NCBI GenBank assembly: GCA_963920705.1
Contig: OY987239.1
Location: forward strand, 12,821,004 to 12,885,003
From: Odiellus spinosus
Lineage: Eukaryota; Arthropoda; Arachnida; Opiliones; Phalangiidae
DNA length: 64,000 bases
Direction of reading: 5' to 3'
Under the pieces are notes generated by a model. That model did no database searches. It saw only the letters and a program-made list of their open reading frames with translations, and had not been told where the DNA came from. Shown in pieces: positions 1 to 11,848 of this stretch. The stretch's first letter is position 1, and the number at the start of each line of letters is the position of its first letter. Position numbers and translations under genes: made by a program.

Positions 1-71
1 AAAAAGGTTTCCCCGCCAAAATTTTCGCGAGGTTCTCTAGACTTCCGGTTTTGGAAATCGACCAGGACTAT
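1..71 (+). mobile_element. MITE family B, right end (B1, truncated by window edge)
   Basis: Matches the last 70 bases of the family B copies ending at 44110 and 47176, closing with the terminal repeat AAATCGACCAGGACTAT. The left part lies outside the window. Confidence 0.85.
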
Positions 72-285
72 TAATTATGATCTGCTACGTCGTCAGTTAA
101 AGCTACAGGCTCCCATACCGATTAAGTGTCGAGTTTTAACTAAATTTTAATTATTCGAAATTCAATTTAACCCCATGATGACCTCGTGTGGTAAATGAAA
201 TATCTGTATCCGCTGATAGTATTGTATACTTATATGGAATGAAGTCATATACTTTTGTTATTACCATAATAATAATTAAAACCAA

Positions 286-606
286 CCGAATTCATTCAGA
301 TTCCATAAGAATATGGGAGGGCCGCGATTCAATAACCATCCTCCCAAACTTTGTAGCGAAAGTTCGTCCGCTTCGAATCGATTTTTCAAGTAAATCGCTC
401 CTGACATTATATTATTAACCCGCGCCACTAACGACCTTGACGTAATATTTTGGGTAATAATAATGGAGCCGACCGAAAAAAGATCTAAGCGTACAAATGT
501 TGCGAAAATTGCGGACGAACTTTTGTTACAAAGTTTGGGAGGATGGTACCAGAGGCTAAAGCTACGCTGCCATATTCTTATGGAACCTGAATGGATTCTT
601 GATATT
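286..606. mobile_element. Inverted-repeat (fold-back/MITE-like) element G
   Basis: The left arm (about 286-372) and right arm (about 511-606) are inverted copies. Both carry TTCCATAAGAATATGG, CATCCTCCCAAACTTTGTA and AAGTTCGTCCGC. The two ORFs crossing it are by-products of the palindrome. The exact ends and target duplication are not clear. Confidence 0.65.
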
Positions 607-740
607 AGAGATATGAATATAACCAATATATAAGCGTAATTCAAGCGTTGTCTGAATTTATTTCATAGCAATCTCTTACGTTTTAATCACCGGATATTAA
701 GAGAATTTTTCGAGCGATTATAGGTCTACATATTAATCAT

Positions 741-1048
741 TAAAGTGGAGCTATCACGAACTCCAAATAGAAATTGAGTGATATTTTCGGGTTGATCGTT
801 AAAAAACGATTCAAAATATATATACATATCAAATAGAAAATTACAGTGACAGTAAAACATACAAATTTTATAATCGACTATTTTTGAAATTTTGAAAATT
901 TTTAAAATAAAAATTCCCCGCAATCTACGTCATAATTATGGTCACGTGTTTCCTTAAATTGTAGAGAATACAATTAATTCTCGTCCGTAATTATGGCTCC
1001 AGTGATAAGGTCACTTTCGCGTGGTCTTTTTCGTGTAAGTACATGAAT
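741..1048 (+). mobile_element. Dispersed element E, near-complete copy (E1)
   Basis: About 300 bp matching 58318-58617 in opposite orientation. It contains the short palindrome GATCGTTAAAAAACGATT, a GTCACGTGTTTC block, and a 3' block reading AATTCTCGTCCGTAATTATGG. Partial copies lie at 3855-3948, 4411-4488, 22649-22715, 38624-38665, 46353-46462, 58931-58968 and 62830-62941. No coding capacity is visible, so it is probably a non-autonomous DNA element. Confidence 0.6.
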
Positions 1049-1689
1049 CCAATTCAATTTTCAACTACCTTTCGTACGAAAAATATGATTAATTACATTC
1101 CAGGGATTCAGGAGAAAAGGTTACAGTGTAACTTAAAATGTAACAAAACGAATAATCCATAAGGAGGGGTAGTAATCACCATATTCGCCATAGGTAGTAA
1201 ATAAAGTAAAATTAAAAATTGCTCGCAAACTTTCTGTAACCAGTTCTCGACGTAAGATCTTTGAAAATCACTCTAGTCGGTAGTCGCGAGTACCTGTTTA
1301 AATATATGACATTGAAATATTTTTGGAGCTGGATTACAGGGAGGGATTACAGAGAATTTCTAGTCCATAACTAACCCCCGCGAATTTGGAGATTTTCAGC
1401 AATATTTCGTTTACACCTGCTTGGCTCTCTATAGTTTTTCCCAAACACACACCAAGGCTGTACGACTTTCACTCAAAAAGCGGCTAGGATTCGTGGTAGA
1501 AACCAGCTGAGCCAGTTAGTTACCTACGGGATTTCGTGTTGGTGTGTCAAACGCAAAACAGTTCTCCGCTAGTTGTAACTAAAAGTTCATTTTTGATAAA
1601 AATTGCGCAGTGAATAATCGTATCACCGTTATTTCAAAAAACGCGGGAAAAAAAACTTGGATCAAATTTGATTTTGGTGAGTGTTAATG
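1049..1689. other. Unique AT-rich DNA, no gene recognised
   Basis: I see no convincing ORF, RNA gene or repeat in this stretch. Confidence 0.5.
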
Positions 1690-2240
1690 TTTTTGCGGGA
1701 AATTTTCGCGGGAAATTTTGGTGGGAAACTTTCGCGGGAAATCTTTGCGGAAATTATTGGTGGGAAATTTTTGCGGGAAATTTTGGTGGGAAAATTTCGC
1801 GGGAAATTTTGCGGGAAATCTTTGCGGAACTTTTGGTGGGAAACTTTCGCGGGAAATTTTGGTGGGAAACTTTCGCGGGAAATTTTGGTGGGAAACTTTC
1901 GCGGGAAATTTTGGTGGGAAACTTTCGCGGGAAATTTTGGTGGGAAACTTTCGCGGGAAATTTTGGTGGGAAACTTTCGCGGGAAATTTTGCGGGAAATC
2001 TTTGCGGAACTTTTGGTGGGAAATTTTTGCGGGAAATTTTGGTGGGAAATTTTGGTGGGAAATTTTTGCGGGAAACTTTCGCGGGAAATTTTGCGGGAAA
2101 TCTTTGCGGAACTTTTGGTGGGAAATTTTTGCGGGAAATTTTGGCGGGAGTGTTTAGCTGAATTTAGTATTTATATAAGTTTCTAAAAATCACAAAACTT
2201 AGGAAATTTCGCGGGAAATTTGGTGGGAAAATTTCGTGTT
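1690..2240 (+). repeat. Tandem array, about 26-bp unit built from 13-bp halves (GCGGGAAA / GGTGGGAAA)
   Basis: The halves GCGGGAAATTTT and GGTGGGAAACTTT alternate from about 1690 to 2157, with a degraded tail to 2240. Larger blocks repeat too: the segment with TTTGCGGAACTTTTGGTGGG recurs three times. The three overlapping glycine- and tryptophan-rich ORFs across it (147-172 aa) are repeat translations, not genes. GCGGGAAA and TTTCGCGGGAAA match the E2F-site consensus. Confidence 0.9.
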
Positions 2241-3221
2241 AAAAAAGATTTAAATAAATAGGTTTTATTTGATATAAATTAATATTTTTAAATTCCTTTT
2301 TTTATTTTTGGCGCTAATTTTTAGGGTCTGCATTGATTGGTAAAATATATTTAAACTATAATAGTTATAAGTTGGAATAATTAAATTAATTAGCATTTAA
2401 TAATTAAAATTTATGGAGAAATAAAAAAAATACTTCAACAACCCTTTAATAGTAAAAAAAAATTAAATTGTTGTCTTTTGAATTTTATTTTTAATTTAAA
2501 ATTGATGAGTCATAGTGGTTAAGTTTTTGTTTACAGTTGTAAATCTAGTCTAAGTATTTAACCTAGCTAACTACACGGGGTCACGTTACGGACCATTTCT
2601 CCACGTTATATGACATAGATATCCAATGAATCAACTTTTTTTATAATTAAAGGTTTACCAACACTATTTAAGTTTTAAAATTATTCAAAAATTAATCAGA
2701 CCCAAGGACTAACCTGGTTATCAATTAATTTGGATGGTTTAACTGTCGATAATTAATCAATTGATCAAATCTATATCAATCATTGGTTAGAAAATGGATC
2801 TAACACATGTGATTTTAAACCATAAATTGATTTTTGAACAAGCCAATACTTTTACAGTTAAATATAAAGGAATTTTTAGAAAATATGGTTTCAGTATCCC
2901 TTTAAAAAAACGTGTTATTATCACTTTAATACGATATTTGGATATGCTTGAAAAATTGATGAAATAGCGTACCATGTTTTAGTCAATTACACTTCGTGGT
3001 TTTTAGATGTTTTGTTCTATACTTCAAAATTAATTTATATAAATAAATAATTAATTTGAATTAAAGGGTTTATTGCAGTTTATTTTCGGAATCATTTTGC
3101 CAAAATAAAAGTGTTCTAGAATTTTAAAATAATTATTAAACTCATTTACGTTATTTAAATTAATTTTTAAAAATTGGTTAAGTTTAAATCTATCTTTCTA
3201 TTAATCGAGATGGACTAACAG
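2241..3221. other. AT-rich intergenic DNA
   Basis: Very AT-rich. A 62-codon minus-strand ORF at 2787-2975 has no recognisable feature. No gene can be supported. Confidence 0.5.
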
Positions 3222-3525
3222 ATTACCAATATAATATTATTCTATTAGCCTTTTAATCTAAACGTAGATTAGAGCTTAAAATTCCCCGGTTTTCGGCACC
3301 AAAATATTTTTTTTTAATAAAATCGTGCAACTAACCCTTTACAAAACGAAAAAATGTGAAAATATTTATGTTAATCAGATAATTCAACAGATTTGGTACT
3401 GATTCACCAATATATTCTTATTTTATTGAGTCTTTAAATCTAAACGTAGATTAGAGCTTAAAATTCCCGGTTTTCGGCACCAAAAACTAACTTTTTAATA
3501 AAATAATGCAACTAACCCTTTATAT
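3222..3525 (+). repeat. Tandem duplication of about 185-bp unit
   Basis: Two direct copies start near 3222 and 3408. Each has TCTAAACGTAGATTAGAGCT, then CGGTTTTCGGCACCAAAA, then TGCAACTAACCCTTTA. Confidence 0.75.
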
Positions 3526-3854
3526 AACGAAATTTAAAAAAAATTATATAAAAAAAGAGTTTGAAACAGCCGTAAATAAACGCGTATTCGCGTGAGTAAT
3601 CACGTCAGTTAGAATTTTGAAATTCTTTTTGTTCAACTTTAGGGTAGGCAGAATTAATTATTTCGAAACACACTTCGTCTAAAAATAAAATTTAAATATC
3701 TTAAAATACTTAAAAGTTATACCTCAAGGTTAAATACTTAATCATATGATTTAAACCTCATTTGTAATTCGCGCCAGACATCGCTATTTCCAATAATTCA
3801 ATAGAATTAACAGTTAAAAAAAAATTTTACATTTTAAAATTTTGAAAATGGTAT

Positions 3855-3948
3855 TTTTACAGTCACTGTAATTTTGTTTCTATTTGATATGTATATATAT
3901 TTTGAATCGTTTTTTAACGATCAACCCGAAAATATCACTCAAAATTTC
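3855..3948 (-). mobile_element. Element E fragment (E3)
   Basis: Reverse-orientation match to positions 770-870, including the GATCGTTAAAAAACGATT palindrome. Both sides are truncated. Confidence 0.6.
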
Positions 3949-4410
3949 ATACAAATTCGTGTCACCCTCACTTGGATGTTAGTAAAATTTCGTGTTCGCT
4001 AGATTTTAAGGTGCTTTTTCGCGTAACGTAACTAGTTACCCTTCGGAAATCATAATTAAAGATATTAGTGATAATAATTAACGTCGACGTAATCAACGGA
4101 TTATGTATTGGATAAATTTATAATATATAAATATATATATATATATAATAATAGTTAAAAAAAAAGTTAAAAATGGTAATTAGAAGGTCCTAGAAGGTCA
4201 AATATAATTTTTTTTAATATCAGGATAACTGTAAAAAGTATATTTAAGTTTTACGTTGTCCTTACAATGTCAAAATTCAAGTAGTTATAATTAAATGGTA
4301 GTAGTTGACTCCGCCCTAAATTTCAAATGTTTATTAAGCGGGGTTATTTTAGCCAGGTTTTTTTTATCTTCGTAAAACGCGCTTTGACAAATTAACATAG
4401 AGGGTGTTCA

Positions 4411-4488
4411 AGGTACCTTTACGAGAAAGACCGCGCGAAAGCAACCTTATCATAATAACGGACGAAAATTAACCGTATTCTGTAACTA
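4411..4488 (-). mobile_element. Element E fragment
   Basis: Carries TACGAGAAAGACC, CGCGAAAGCAACCTTAT and ACGGACGAAAATTAA, the reverse complement of the 3' block of E1. Confidence 0.45.
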
Positions 4489-4718
4489 ACCCTTGATTGG
4501 ATGTAAGAGTTTAGTTGTAAAAATTAGTCAGCCGTCATAATAAGGTGTGCCTTTTAAAAGTAGTTGATATTTCAGGTTGTTGGTAGAACACATGCTTTGA
4601 TAAAAATGTTTCTACAGACACAACCCCCAAAACCGCTGTATATAGGAGTTACTTCTGGCGGCAGGTCAACGCCACTGATCTTAACTCGCAGACTTTAACC
4701 GGGGAAACAACTCTCGGG

Positions 4719-5009
4719 CAAGAAGGATCAGATAAGGAGAGGAAATGTGGGGACGGCGCGGTTCCTACTGCGTCGGCCTAAACTCCCACTCTGGGAGAAC
4801 GGGGACAGACGGGGGTAGAGATGCTTCGTGGTAAATTGTTGTCACGTGGGTAAAACGAATCCTTTACGAGACGCGCTAGCTAGCGACCACGTGACAACAG
4901 TTTACCTCGAGAATTTCCTATCCCCCCTTTCCACCCGAGTGGGAGGTTGGCTCTTCTCTCTCTAACTCAACGCAGCCCCACATTTCCTCTCCTTATCTGA
5001 TCCTTCTTG
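4719..5009 (-). mobile_element. MITE family C, copy C1 (291 bp)
   Basis: The terminal inverted repeats are CAAGAAGGATCAGATAAGGA and its complement. It is flanked by a perfect 7-bp duplication, TCTCGGG. The core has CACGTG motifs around the palindrome GCTAGCTAGC. It is non-coding and uses the long variant with GGGGACAGACGGGGG. Confidence 0.93.
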
Positions 5010-5360
5010 TCTCGGGTAAGTTCAAGACGATAAAATAGAATAGAGACCAAGGCTTAACGAGAGAAAAAGCAAGTTTAATGATCGGGCGATTTCGTGGTGT
5101 TCTTCCTAACTGGCTTTCAAATTGTTGGGATTCTTAAACGTACTGAATTTTTAGTTAAAAACCTTTTAGCTGTACCACGAAATTTGTAGAGGGCATTGTA
5201 CCCGAGTTCGAAAACTTTGAATTACAAAAAAATAGTCTTAGAATGGTTTAACTTCTATTTTTTTTTGTTTAATAAATTGATGGCCACTTGTAAGGTATTT
5301 ATACTTTTTAAATCAACTGGTTTCCGCTAATTTAAATAGTTAATTTATTATATTATTATT

Positions 5361-6775
5361 AGGCTTAATCGATCCGTTTGAAATTAGGCTTAAAGAACGT
5401 TTGAAATTAGGCTTAAAGAACGTTTGAAATTAGGCTTAAAGAAACGTTTGAAATTAGGCTTAAAGAAACGTTTGAAATTAGGCTTAAAGAAACGTTTGAA
5501 ATTAGGCTTAAGGAACGTTTGAAATTAGGCTTAAGGTACGTTTGAAATTAGGCTTAAGGAACGTTTGAAATTAGGCTTAAGGAACGTTTGAAATTAGGCT
5601 TAAGGAACGTTTGAAATTAGGCTTAAGGAACGTTTGAAATTAGGCTTAAGGAACGTTTGAAATTAGGCTTAAGGAACGTTTGAAATTAGGCTTAAGGAAC
5701 GTTTGAAATTAGGCTTAAGGAACGTTTGAAATTAGGCTTAAGGAACGTTTGAAATTAGGCTTAAGGAACGTTTGAAATTAGGCTTAAGGAACGTTTGAAA
5801 TTAGGCTTAAGGAACGTTTGAAATTAGGCTTAAGGAACGTTTGAAATTAGGCTTAAGGAACGTTTGAAATTAGGCTTAAGGAACGTTTGAAATTAGGCTT
5901 AAGGAACGTTTGAAATTAGGCTTAAAGAACGTTTGAAATTAGACTTCAAGAACGTTTGAAATTAGGCTTAAAGAACGTTTGAAATTAGGCTTAAAGAACG
6001 TTTGAAATTAGGCTTAAGGAACGTTTGAAATTAGGCTTAAGGAACGTTTGAAATTAGGCTTAAGGAACGTTTGAAATTAGGCTTAAGGAACGTTTGAAAT
6101 TAGGCTTAAGGAACGTTTGAAATTAGGCTTAAAGAACGTTTGAAATTAGACTTAAGGAACGTTTGAAATTAGGCTTAAAGAACGTTTGAAATTAGACTTC
6201 AAGAACGTTTGAAATTAGGCTTAAAGAACGTTTGAAATTAGGCTTAAAGAACGTTTGAAATTAGGCTTAAGGAACGTTTGAAATTAGGCTTAAGGAACGT
6301 TTGAAATTAGGCTTAAGGAACGTTTGAAATTAGGCTTAAGGAACGTTTGAAATTAGGCTTAAGGAACGTTTGAAATTAGGCTTAAGGAACGTTTGAAATT
6401 AGGCTTAAGGAACGTTTGAAATTAGGCTTAAGGAACGTTTGAAATTAGGCTTAAGGAACGTTTAAAATTAGGCTTAAGAAACGTTTGAAATTAGGCTTAA
6501 GGAACGTTTGAAATTAGGCTTAAGGAACGTTTGAAATTAGGCTTAAGGAACGTTTGAAATTAGGCTTAAGGAACGTTTGAAATTAGGCTTAAGGAACGTT
6601 TGAAATTAGGCTTAAAGAACGTTTGAAATTAGGCTTAAAGAACGTTTGAAATTAGGCTTAAGGAACGTTTAAAATTAGGCTTAAGGAACGTTTAAAATTA
6701 GGCTTAAGGAACGTTTAAAATTAGGCTTAAGGAACGTTTAAAATTAGGCTTAAGAAACGTTTGAAATTAGACATA
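5361..6775 (+). repeat. Minisatellite, 23-bp unit GAAATTAGGCTTAAGGAACGTTT (split here as 20+3)
   Basis: About 60 head-to-tail copies of a 23-bp unit reading GAAATTAGGCTTAAGGAACG then TTT. Units of 22-24 bp occur at the left edge. Variants GGAACG, AGAACG and TTCAAGAACG occur in blocks, and a block with TTCAAG recurs about 245 bp apart. That indicates amplification of multi-unit segments. Confidence 0.95.
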
Positions 6776-7463
6776 ATCGACATTTCAAATGTGCAATGAA
6801 GTTTAGCGTATCAATTTTGTCGTGTACAATTCAGCGTTTCCCACAGACAGACAGACAGACGTACCCAGAGATTTATCTATTTTAAATAGGCCCTCGAAAA
6901 ACCTTAATTAATCGTCAACACGATGATTGCGTCGGAATTTCGAACTAACAGGAAAACGGAAAAGATAATCAGCTGGGAGTCAAAATTGAAACGAGCCACT
7001 AGGACAAAAAAAATTTCCTATAGATTTATTATAATTTAATTCAGTCAGGAAGATGAAATTTTACCGGGGAAATCATATTATTTAGAACCGGAAATCCGTC
7101 TCCTGCTATGGAATTTATCCTTTGTTCGAAGCTCAAACACTTAATAAGCCTAGTTGTTGTTTCAGTTTGTTTGTATCATAAGTTAAGAAGCGTTCTCAAT
7201 CAAGACTGTGTCGTTACTTTTTGGCCCAAAGAAGAAATCTTGTTTGAAAACGTATCTATAATAAAATGGATCATATGCAAATAAATAAATAAATGTAATA
7301 TAGGTTTGTTTCCGCTATAGACTAACTATGAATTTATATTATTATAATATCACCCCAGTTAATTTGAAAACCATATTTGGGTCTATGGGGAAATAGTGAA
7401 AATAAATATTCTTATACTTTATGTGTTTGTATGGAAATTCATGTTTAAGGGTTAATATTGAAT
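6776..7463. other. Intergenic DNA between two satellites
   Basis: Contains a short (CAGA)n run near 6845 and AT-rich unique sequence. No gene was seen. Confidence 0.5.
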
Positions 7464-8798
7464 GTTTAAATTTTGGCGCGAAAGTTTATTAAATTTTGGC
7501 GCGAATGTTTATTAAATTTCGGCGCGAATCTTTATTAAATTTTGGCGCGAATCTTTATTAAATTTTGGCGCGAAAGATTATTAAATTTTGGCGCGAAAGT
7601 TTATTAAATTTTGGCGCGAAAGTTTATTAAATTTTGGCGCGAAAGTTTATTAAATTTTGGCGCGAAAGTTTATTAAATTTTGGCGCGAAACTTTATTAAA
7701 TTTTGGCGCGAAACTTTATTAAATTTTGGCGCGAAACTTTATTAAATTTTGGCGCGAAACTTTATTAAATTTTGGCGCGAAACTTTATTAAATTTTGGCG
7801 CGAAACTTTAAATTTTGGCGCGAAACTTTAAATTTTGGCGCGAAACTTTAAATTTTGGCGCGAAACTTTAAATTTTGGCGCGAAACTTTAAATTTTGGCG
7901 CGAAACTTTAAATTTTGGCGCGAAACTTTATTAAATTTTGGCGCGAAACTTTATTAAATTTTGGCGCGAAACTTTATTAAATTTTGGCGCGAAACTTTAT
8001 TAAATTTTGGCGCGAAACTTTATTAAATTTTGGCGCGAAACTGTATTAAATTTTGGCGCGAAACTGTATTAAATTTTGGCGCGAAACTTTATTAAATTTT
8101 GGCGCGAAACTTTATTAAATTTTGGCGCGAAAGTTTATTAAATTTTGGCGCGAATGTTTATTAAATTTTGGCGCGAATGTTTATTAAATTTTGGCGCGAA
8201 AGTTTATTAAATTTTGGCGCGAAAGTTTATTAAATTTTGGCGCGAAAGTTTATTAAATTTTGGCGCGAAAGTTTATTAAATTTTGGCGCGAAACTTTATT
8301 AAATTTTGGCGCGAAACTTTATTAAATTTTGGCGCGAAACTTTATTAAATTTTGGCGCGAAACTTTATTAAATTTTGGCGCGAAAGTTTATTAAATTTTG
8401 GCGCGAAAGTTTATTAAATTTTGGCGCGAAAGTTTATTAAATTTTGGCGCGAAAGTTTATTAAATTTTGGCGCGAAAGTTTATTAAATTTTGGCGCGAAA
8501 GTTTATTAAATTTTGGCGCGAAAGTTTATTAAATTTTGGCGCGAAAGTTTATTAAATTTTGGCGCGAAAGTTTATTAAATTTTGGCGCGAAAGTTTATTA
8601 AACTTTGGCGCGAAAGTTTAAAGATTGGCGCGAAAGTTTAAAGATTAACGCGAAAGTTTAAAGATTGGCGCGAAAGTTTAAAGATTGGCGCGAAAGTTTA
8701 AAGATTGGCGCGAAAGTTTAAAGATTGGCGCGAAAGTTTAAAGATTAACGCGAAAGTTTAAAGATTGGCGCGAAAGTTTAAAGATTGGCGCGAAATTT
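7464..8798 (+). repeat. Minisatellite with E2F-type site in each unit (23/20-bp unit)
   Basis: About 60 copies. The main unit is 23 bp, TTAAATTTTGGCGCGAAACT plus TTA. A 20-bp version lacking one TTA step fills 7800-7930, and a 20-bp derivative with AAGATTGGCGCGAAAG fills about 8610-8795. Roughly 50 units carry TTTTGGCGCGAAA, a perfect dyad match to the E2F/DP consensus. Confidence 0.95.
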
Positions 8799-9596
8799 CT
8801 TCAACAAGAACTTGTAAAATTAAACTCATCGACCTTGTGAGTTTTTTTTTTTTTTTTTTTCGTTGTTTCGAGTAATTCCCTTAGCAACTACCTTTATTGG
8901 CAAAATCGTGAAATATTTCTACACCTACCTAATAAAAAAACCTTTCTTTTTGGCCCACACTCATCATTGAAATTAAATTTTAGTAGAATTTGTATTTTAC
9001 ATATATACTTCAATGGGGAAAAAAAATTTTAAATAAAAAAATTAAATAAAAAATGCCCATGAAATAATTCTACGCTCATCAAAGGGAAGATGAATGTAAA
9101 TACCTTAATTAGAATTAAAGTTTATTGAATTATATTTTTAATTATTAATAAGTCAGCATATTGATTGAAGCAATTTAAAAAAATATTTAAAATAAGTCCA
9201 TTATAAAATAATTTTTTCTAAATTATTTTTAATTTTTGTTCTTTCGCTTTTCAACAACCCTTTACGTTGAGGCGGGTCTGTAAAATGGCATTGAAATTTT
9301 TGCAACATAAAAGATGAGAGGTAGAAAGTGATTATATTTGTAAAACCATAAAAACGCGTTTAAGGTAAAAGTAAATTATAATTTTAGTTTTTTGTTTTAG
9401 ATATTTGCCGTTAGAGTGCGCTTATCAAGGCTAAATTTTTGTATTTATTATTATATATATACTATATATAGGTATCCATTGTTTAATCTCTCTTGAAATT
9501 AAATTAATTTGAATTTATTGTAAATGTTATGAACTTTCCCAGACCCTAAATTTTCATTTAAACTTAATTCAACATAGAGCCCATTTGTTTAAATCG
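8799..9596. other. AT-rich intergenic DNA
   Basis: Has an 18-T run at about 8843-8860. No gene recognised. Confidence 0.5.
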
Positions 9597-9642
9597 TGTC
9601 ACATGGACGGTGTCACGTGGACGGTGTCACGTGGACGGTGCA
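9597..9642 (+). repeat. Three direct repeats of GTGTCACGTGGACG
   Basis: A 16-bp unit (GTGTCAC[AG]TGGACG plus spacer) occurs three times. Two copies contain the E-box palindrome CACGTG. Confidence 0.8.
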
Positions 9643-10504
9643 TATTTAGTAAGGAATTAGGCATAGTAATTGTAGGATTACGAAATAACCGAAGACATAC
9701 TGCGACAAATTTTTAAGTCATATGAAACAATAAATAAAAAATTAAGTGGAATGTAATATCTTCCTAGAGGAATCTTGGTGTAGCAATATCTAACGCACGC
9801 ACTGACCCAAATTTTGCCACGAATTCTTGGACCTTTCCAGGTCACTGGTTTTATAATATATTTCAATATGTACCTATAACTGTAAGATCTATCATAACCA
9901 AATTTATTTACAATGGGAGACTGTGTTGAAAAATATCTTTTCCATGAGCAAGGTTTCAACAAACCTGGAAATCTCAGGTTTAAAGGCTAAAAATTCAGGG
10001 AAATTTAAATTTATTCTATCTAAAGATTGCAGCGTATTTAAACCTAATCTCCCCATTATCTCGGCGTATAATTGTTTAATAATAGCTTTAAGAATACTGT
10101 AAATTAAAAGTGAGATCGACTTACAATAATTCTAGCTTGTAAGATTTGAAAAATTCGCCAAAATTTATTTTTGATGAGTTAGTTGGCATATTTTCAACCT
10201 AGATTATAAATAAAAGGACTACTTTTTTACCCTATGTGGTTTAATATTGTGTATAAATACGCTTTAGTGTTTTCAAATAATGTCAAATGAACTCGTAAAA
10301 AAGTGTAGTTGTTTCTCAAGGTGAGATTTTTTGGCAAAACAAAATTTTTTCGTTTTTGCAATTTGTAAAAATATGTTACAAGATTTGCATATGAAAAATA
10401 CCCAACCACATGTTTTTACAAATTTACCCATCTATTGACAAATAAATTGGAAAACGGGGAAAAAAACAATTCAATTTCCTTGAACTTGAATATTTCGTAG
10501 TTAT
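9643..10504. other. Intergenic DNA with non-convincing ORFs
   Basis: Minus-strand ORFs of 94 and 60 codons (9678-9962 and 10227-10409) show no domain, no splice context and no repeat. I do not call them genes. Confidence 0.4.
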
Positions 10505-10682
10505 TTAATCTATTACCAAAAGTATATGACTTTATATTCCATAAAAGTAAACAACACCCGTATCTTAATACTGAAGAGTCCAAATCAGACGAGCGAGAGA
10601 GGGGTGATGACTTTTTTTGTCTATTTTTAAGTGATTGAAACAAAAGTGTAGGGGGACCTTTACTATCCGTATTCAATCCAAA
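10505..10682 (-). mobile_element. Dispersed element J, copy J1
   Basis: Reverse-complement match to 57157-57310. Shared blocks are CACTTAAAAATAG, CATCACCCCT, GATTTGGACTCTTCAG and the end AAAGTAAACA. Smaller fragments with GTTTACTT...GTCATAGACTTT occur at 236-275, 14332-14382, 18974-19021 and 30338-30390. Confidence 0.6.
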
Positions 10683-11312
10683 TTAACCTTGACATTAAAA
10701 CAATTTATAAAATTGTAAATAATCTTCCATAATCAAAAACATTCGGATTTTATTTCAATTGGGTTTCCGGGTTGTCAAAACTAAAGAAAAGTCCACAAGT
10801 TAGAACTAATTTTAAATGCCAAAAAAAGGCAGGTTTTTTACCGATTATATTAGGCATAAATTCTGGAAACTCGAAGGGTAAAATTTTGGCCAAATTATGC
10901 AAGATATTACGTAACACAATCTTACGCAGAATACGAAATTCACCGTGGATAAAATAAAGAATTTACGAAAGTGAAATTTGTTTATAAATATCATTTAACC
11001 TTGGTTCAAAATTTCCCCGATTATTTTATTGGCTTAAAGTGAGGCTGTCATCATAGAAAATTTTGTAAAAGGAATAGAAGCTTGATCGACAGCTGTCCCA
11101 ATACATCCTAGGTATGTTCAACTTCCGGTAATCAATGCCCACACGATTGGCCCCGTGATCTTTTCAGTTCAGCAAAGACTAATTATTTATTATTTAGTCT
11201 TTACTGTTTTTATAGACTGTTTATTGTCTGCTCGGTTATTCGATATCAACCGGAAGTACAGATACCTAAGTTTGAAATCGACGAAACCAGTCCCTTGAGA
11301 TGTAGCTGTAGC
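10683..11312. other. Intergenic DNA
   Basis: A 61-codon ORF at 10772-10957 lacks any recognisable feature. No gene supported. Confidence 0.4.
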
Positions 11313-11593
11313 CAAGAAGGATCAGATAAGGAGAGGAAATGTGGGGCTGCGTTGAGTTAGAGAGAGAAGAGCCAACCTCCCACTCGGGTGGAAAGGGGGG
11401 ATAGGAAATTCTCGAGGTAAACTGTTGTCACGTGGTCGCTAGCTAGCGCGTCTCGTAAAGGATTCGTTTTACCCACGTGACAACATTTTACCACGAAACG
11501 TCTCTACCCCCGTTCTCCCAGAGTGGGAGTTTAGGCCGACGCAGTAGGAACCGCGCCGTCCCCATATTTCCTCTCCTTATCTGATCCTTCTTG
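11313..11593 (+). mobile_element. MITE family C, copy C2 (281 bp)
   Basis: Complete, with perfect 7-bp duplication CTGTAGC on both sides. It is the short variant. Copy B2 begins only about 11 bp downstream. Confidence 0.93.
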
Positions 11594-11604
11594 CTGTAGC
11601 TTCT

Positions 11605-11848
11605 ATAGTCCTGGTCGATTTGCCAGAAATGGGCGCCGCCATCTTTTTGTAGTAACAGGCTGCCAGACTATTTCTAATTTTATTTCCCGCAAACCAAATT
11701 CAAGTTGTTAGTCCGTCGCTCTGCGCAAGAACAGATCACTAGAGCAGACGGAAATTTCACACTACAAAAAGATGGCGGACGATCACGCGTCAAAAGTTTT
11801 CCCGCGAGGGTCTCTATACTTCCGGTTTTGGAAGTCGACTAGGACTAT
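11605..11848 (+). mobile_element. MITE family B, copy B2
   Basis: Ends TATAGTCCTGGTCGATT and GTCGACTAGGACTATT. Internal arms GCCGCCATCTTTTTGTAGT and ACTACAAAAAGATGGCGG are inverted. It is about 45 bp shorter than B3 and B4 and has a diverged centre. Confidence 0.85.

Noticed and set aside
1668-2186. Three overlapping 147-172-codon ORFs rich in Gly, Trp and Arg
   Set aside because: All are translations of one tandem array in three frames. There is no splice or signal context.
7464-8798. Possible CRISPR array
   Set aside because: Units are contiguous with no unique spacers, in a eukaryotic genome.
9678-9962. 94-codon minus-strand ORF
   Set aside because: No recognisable domain, no neighbouring exons in phase and no repeat or signal features.
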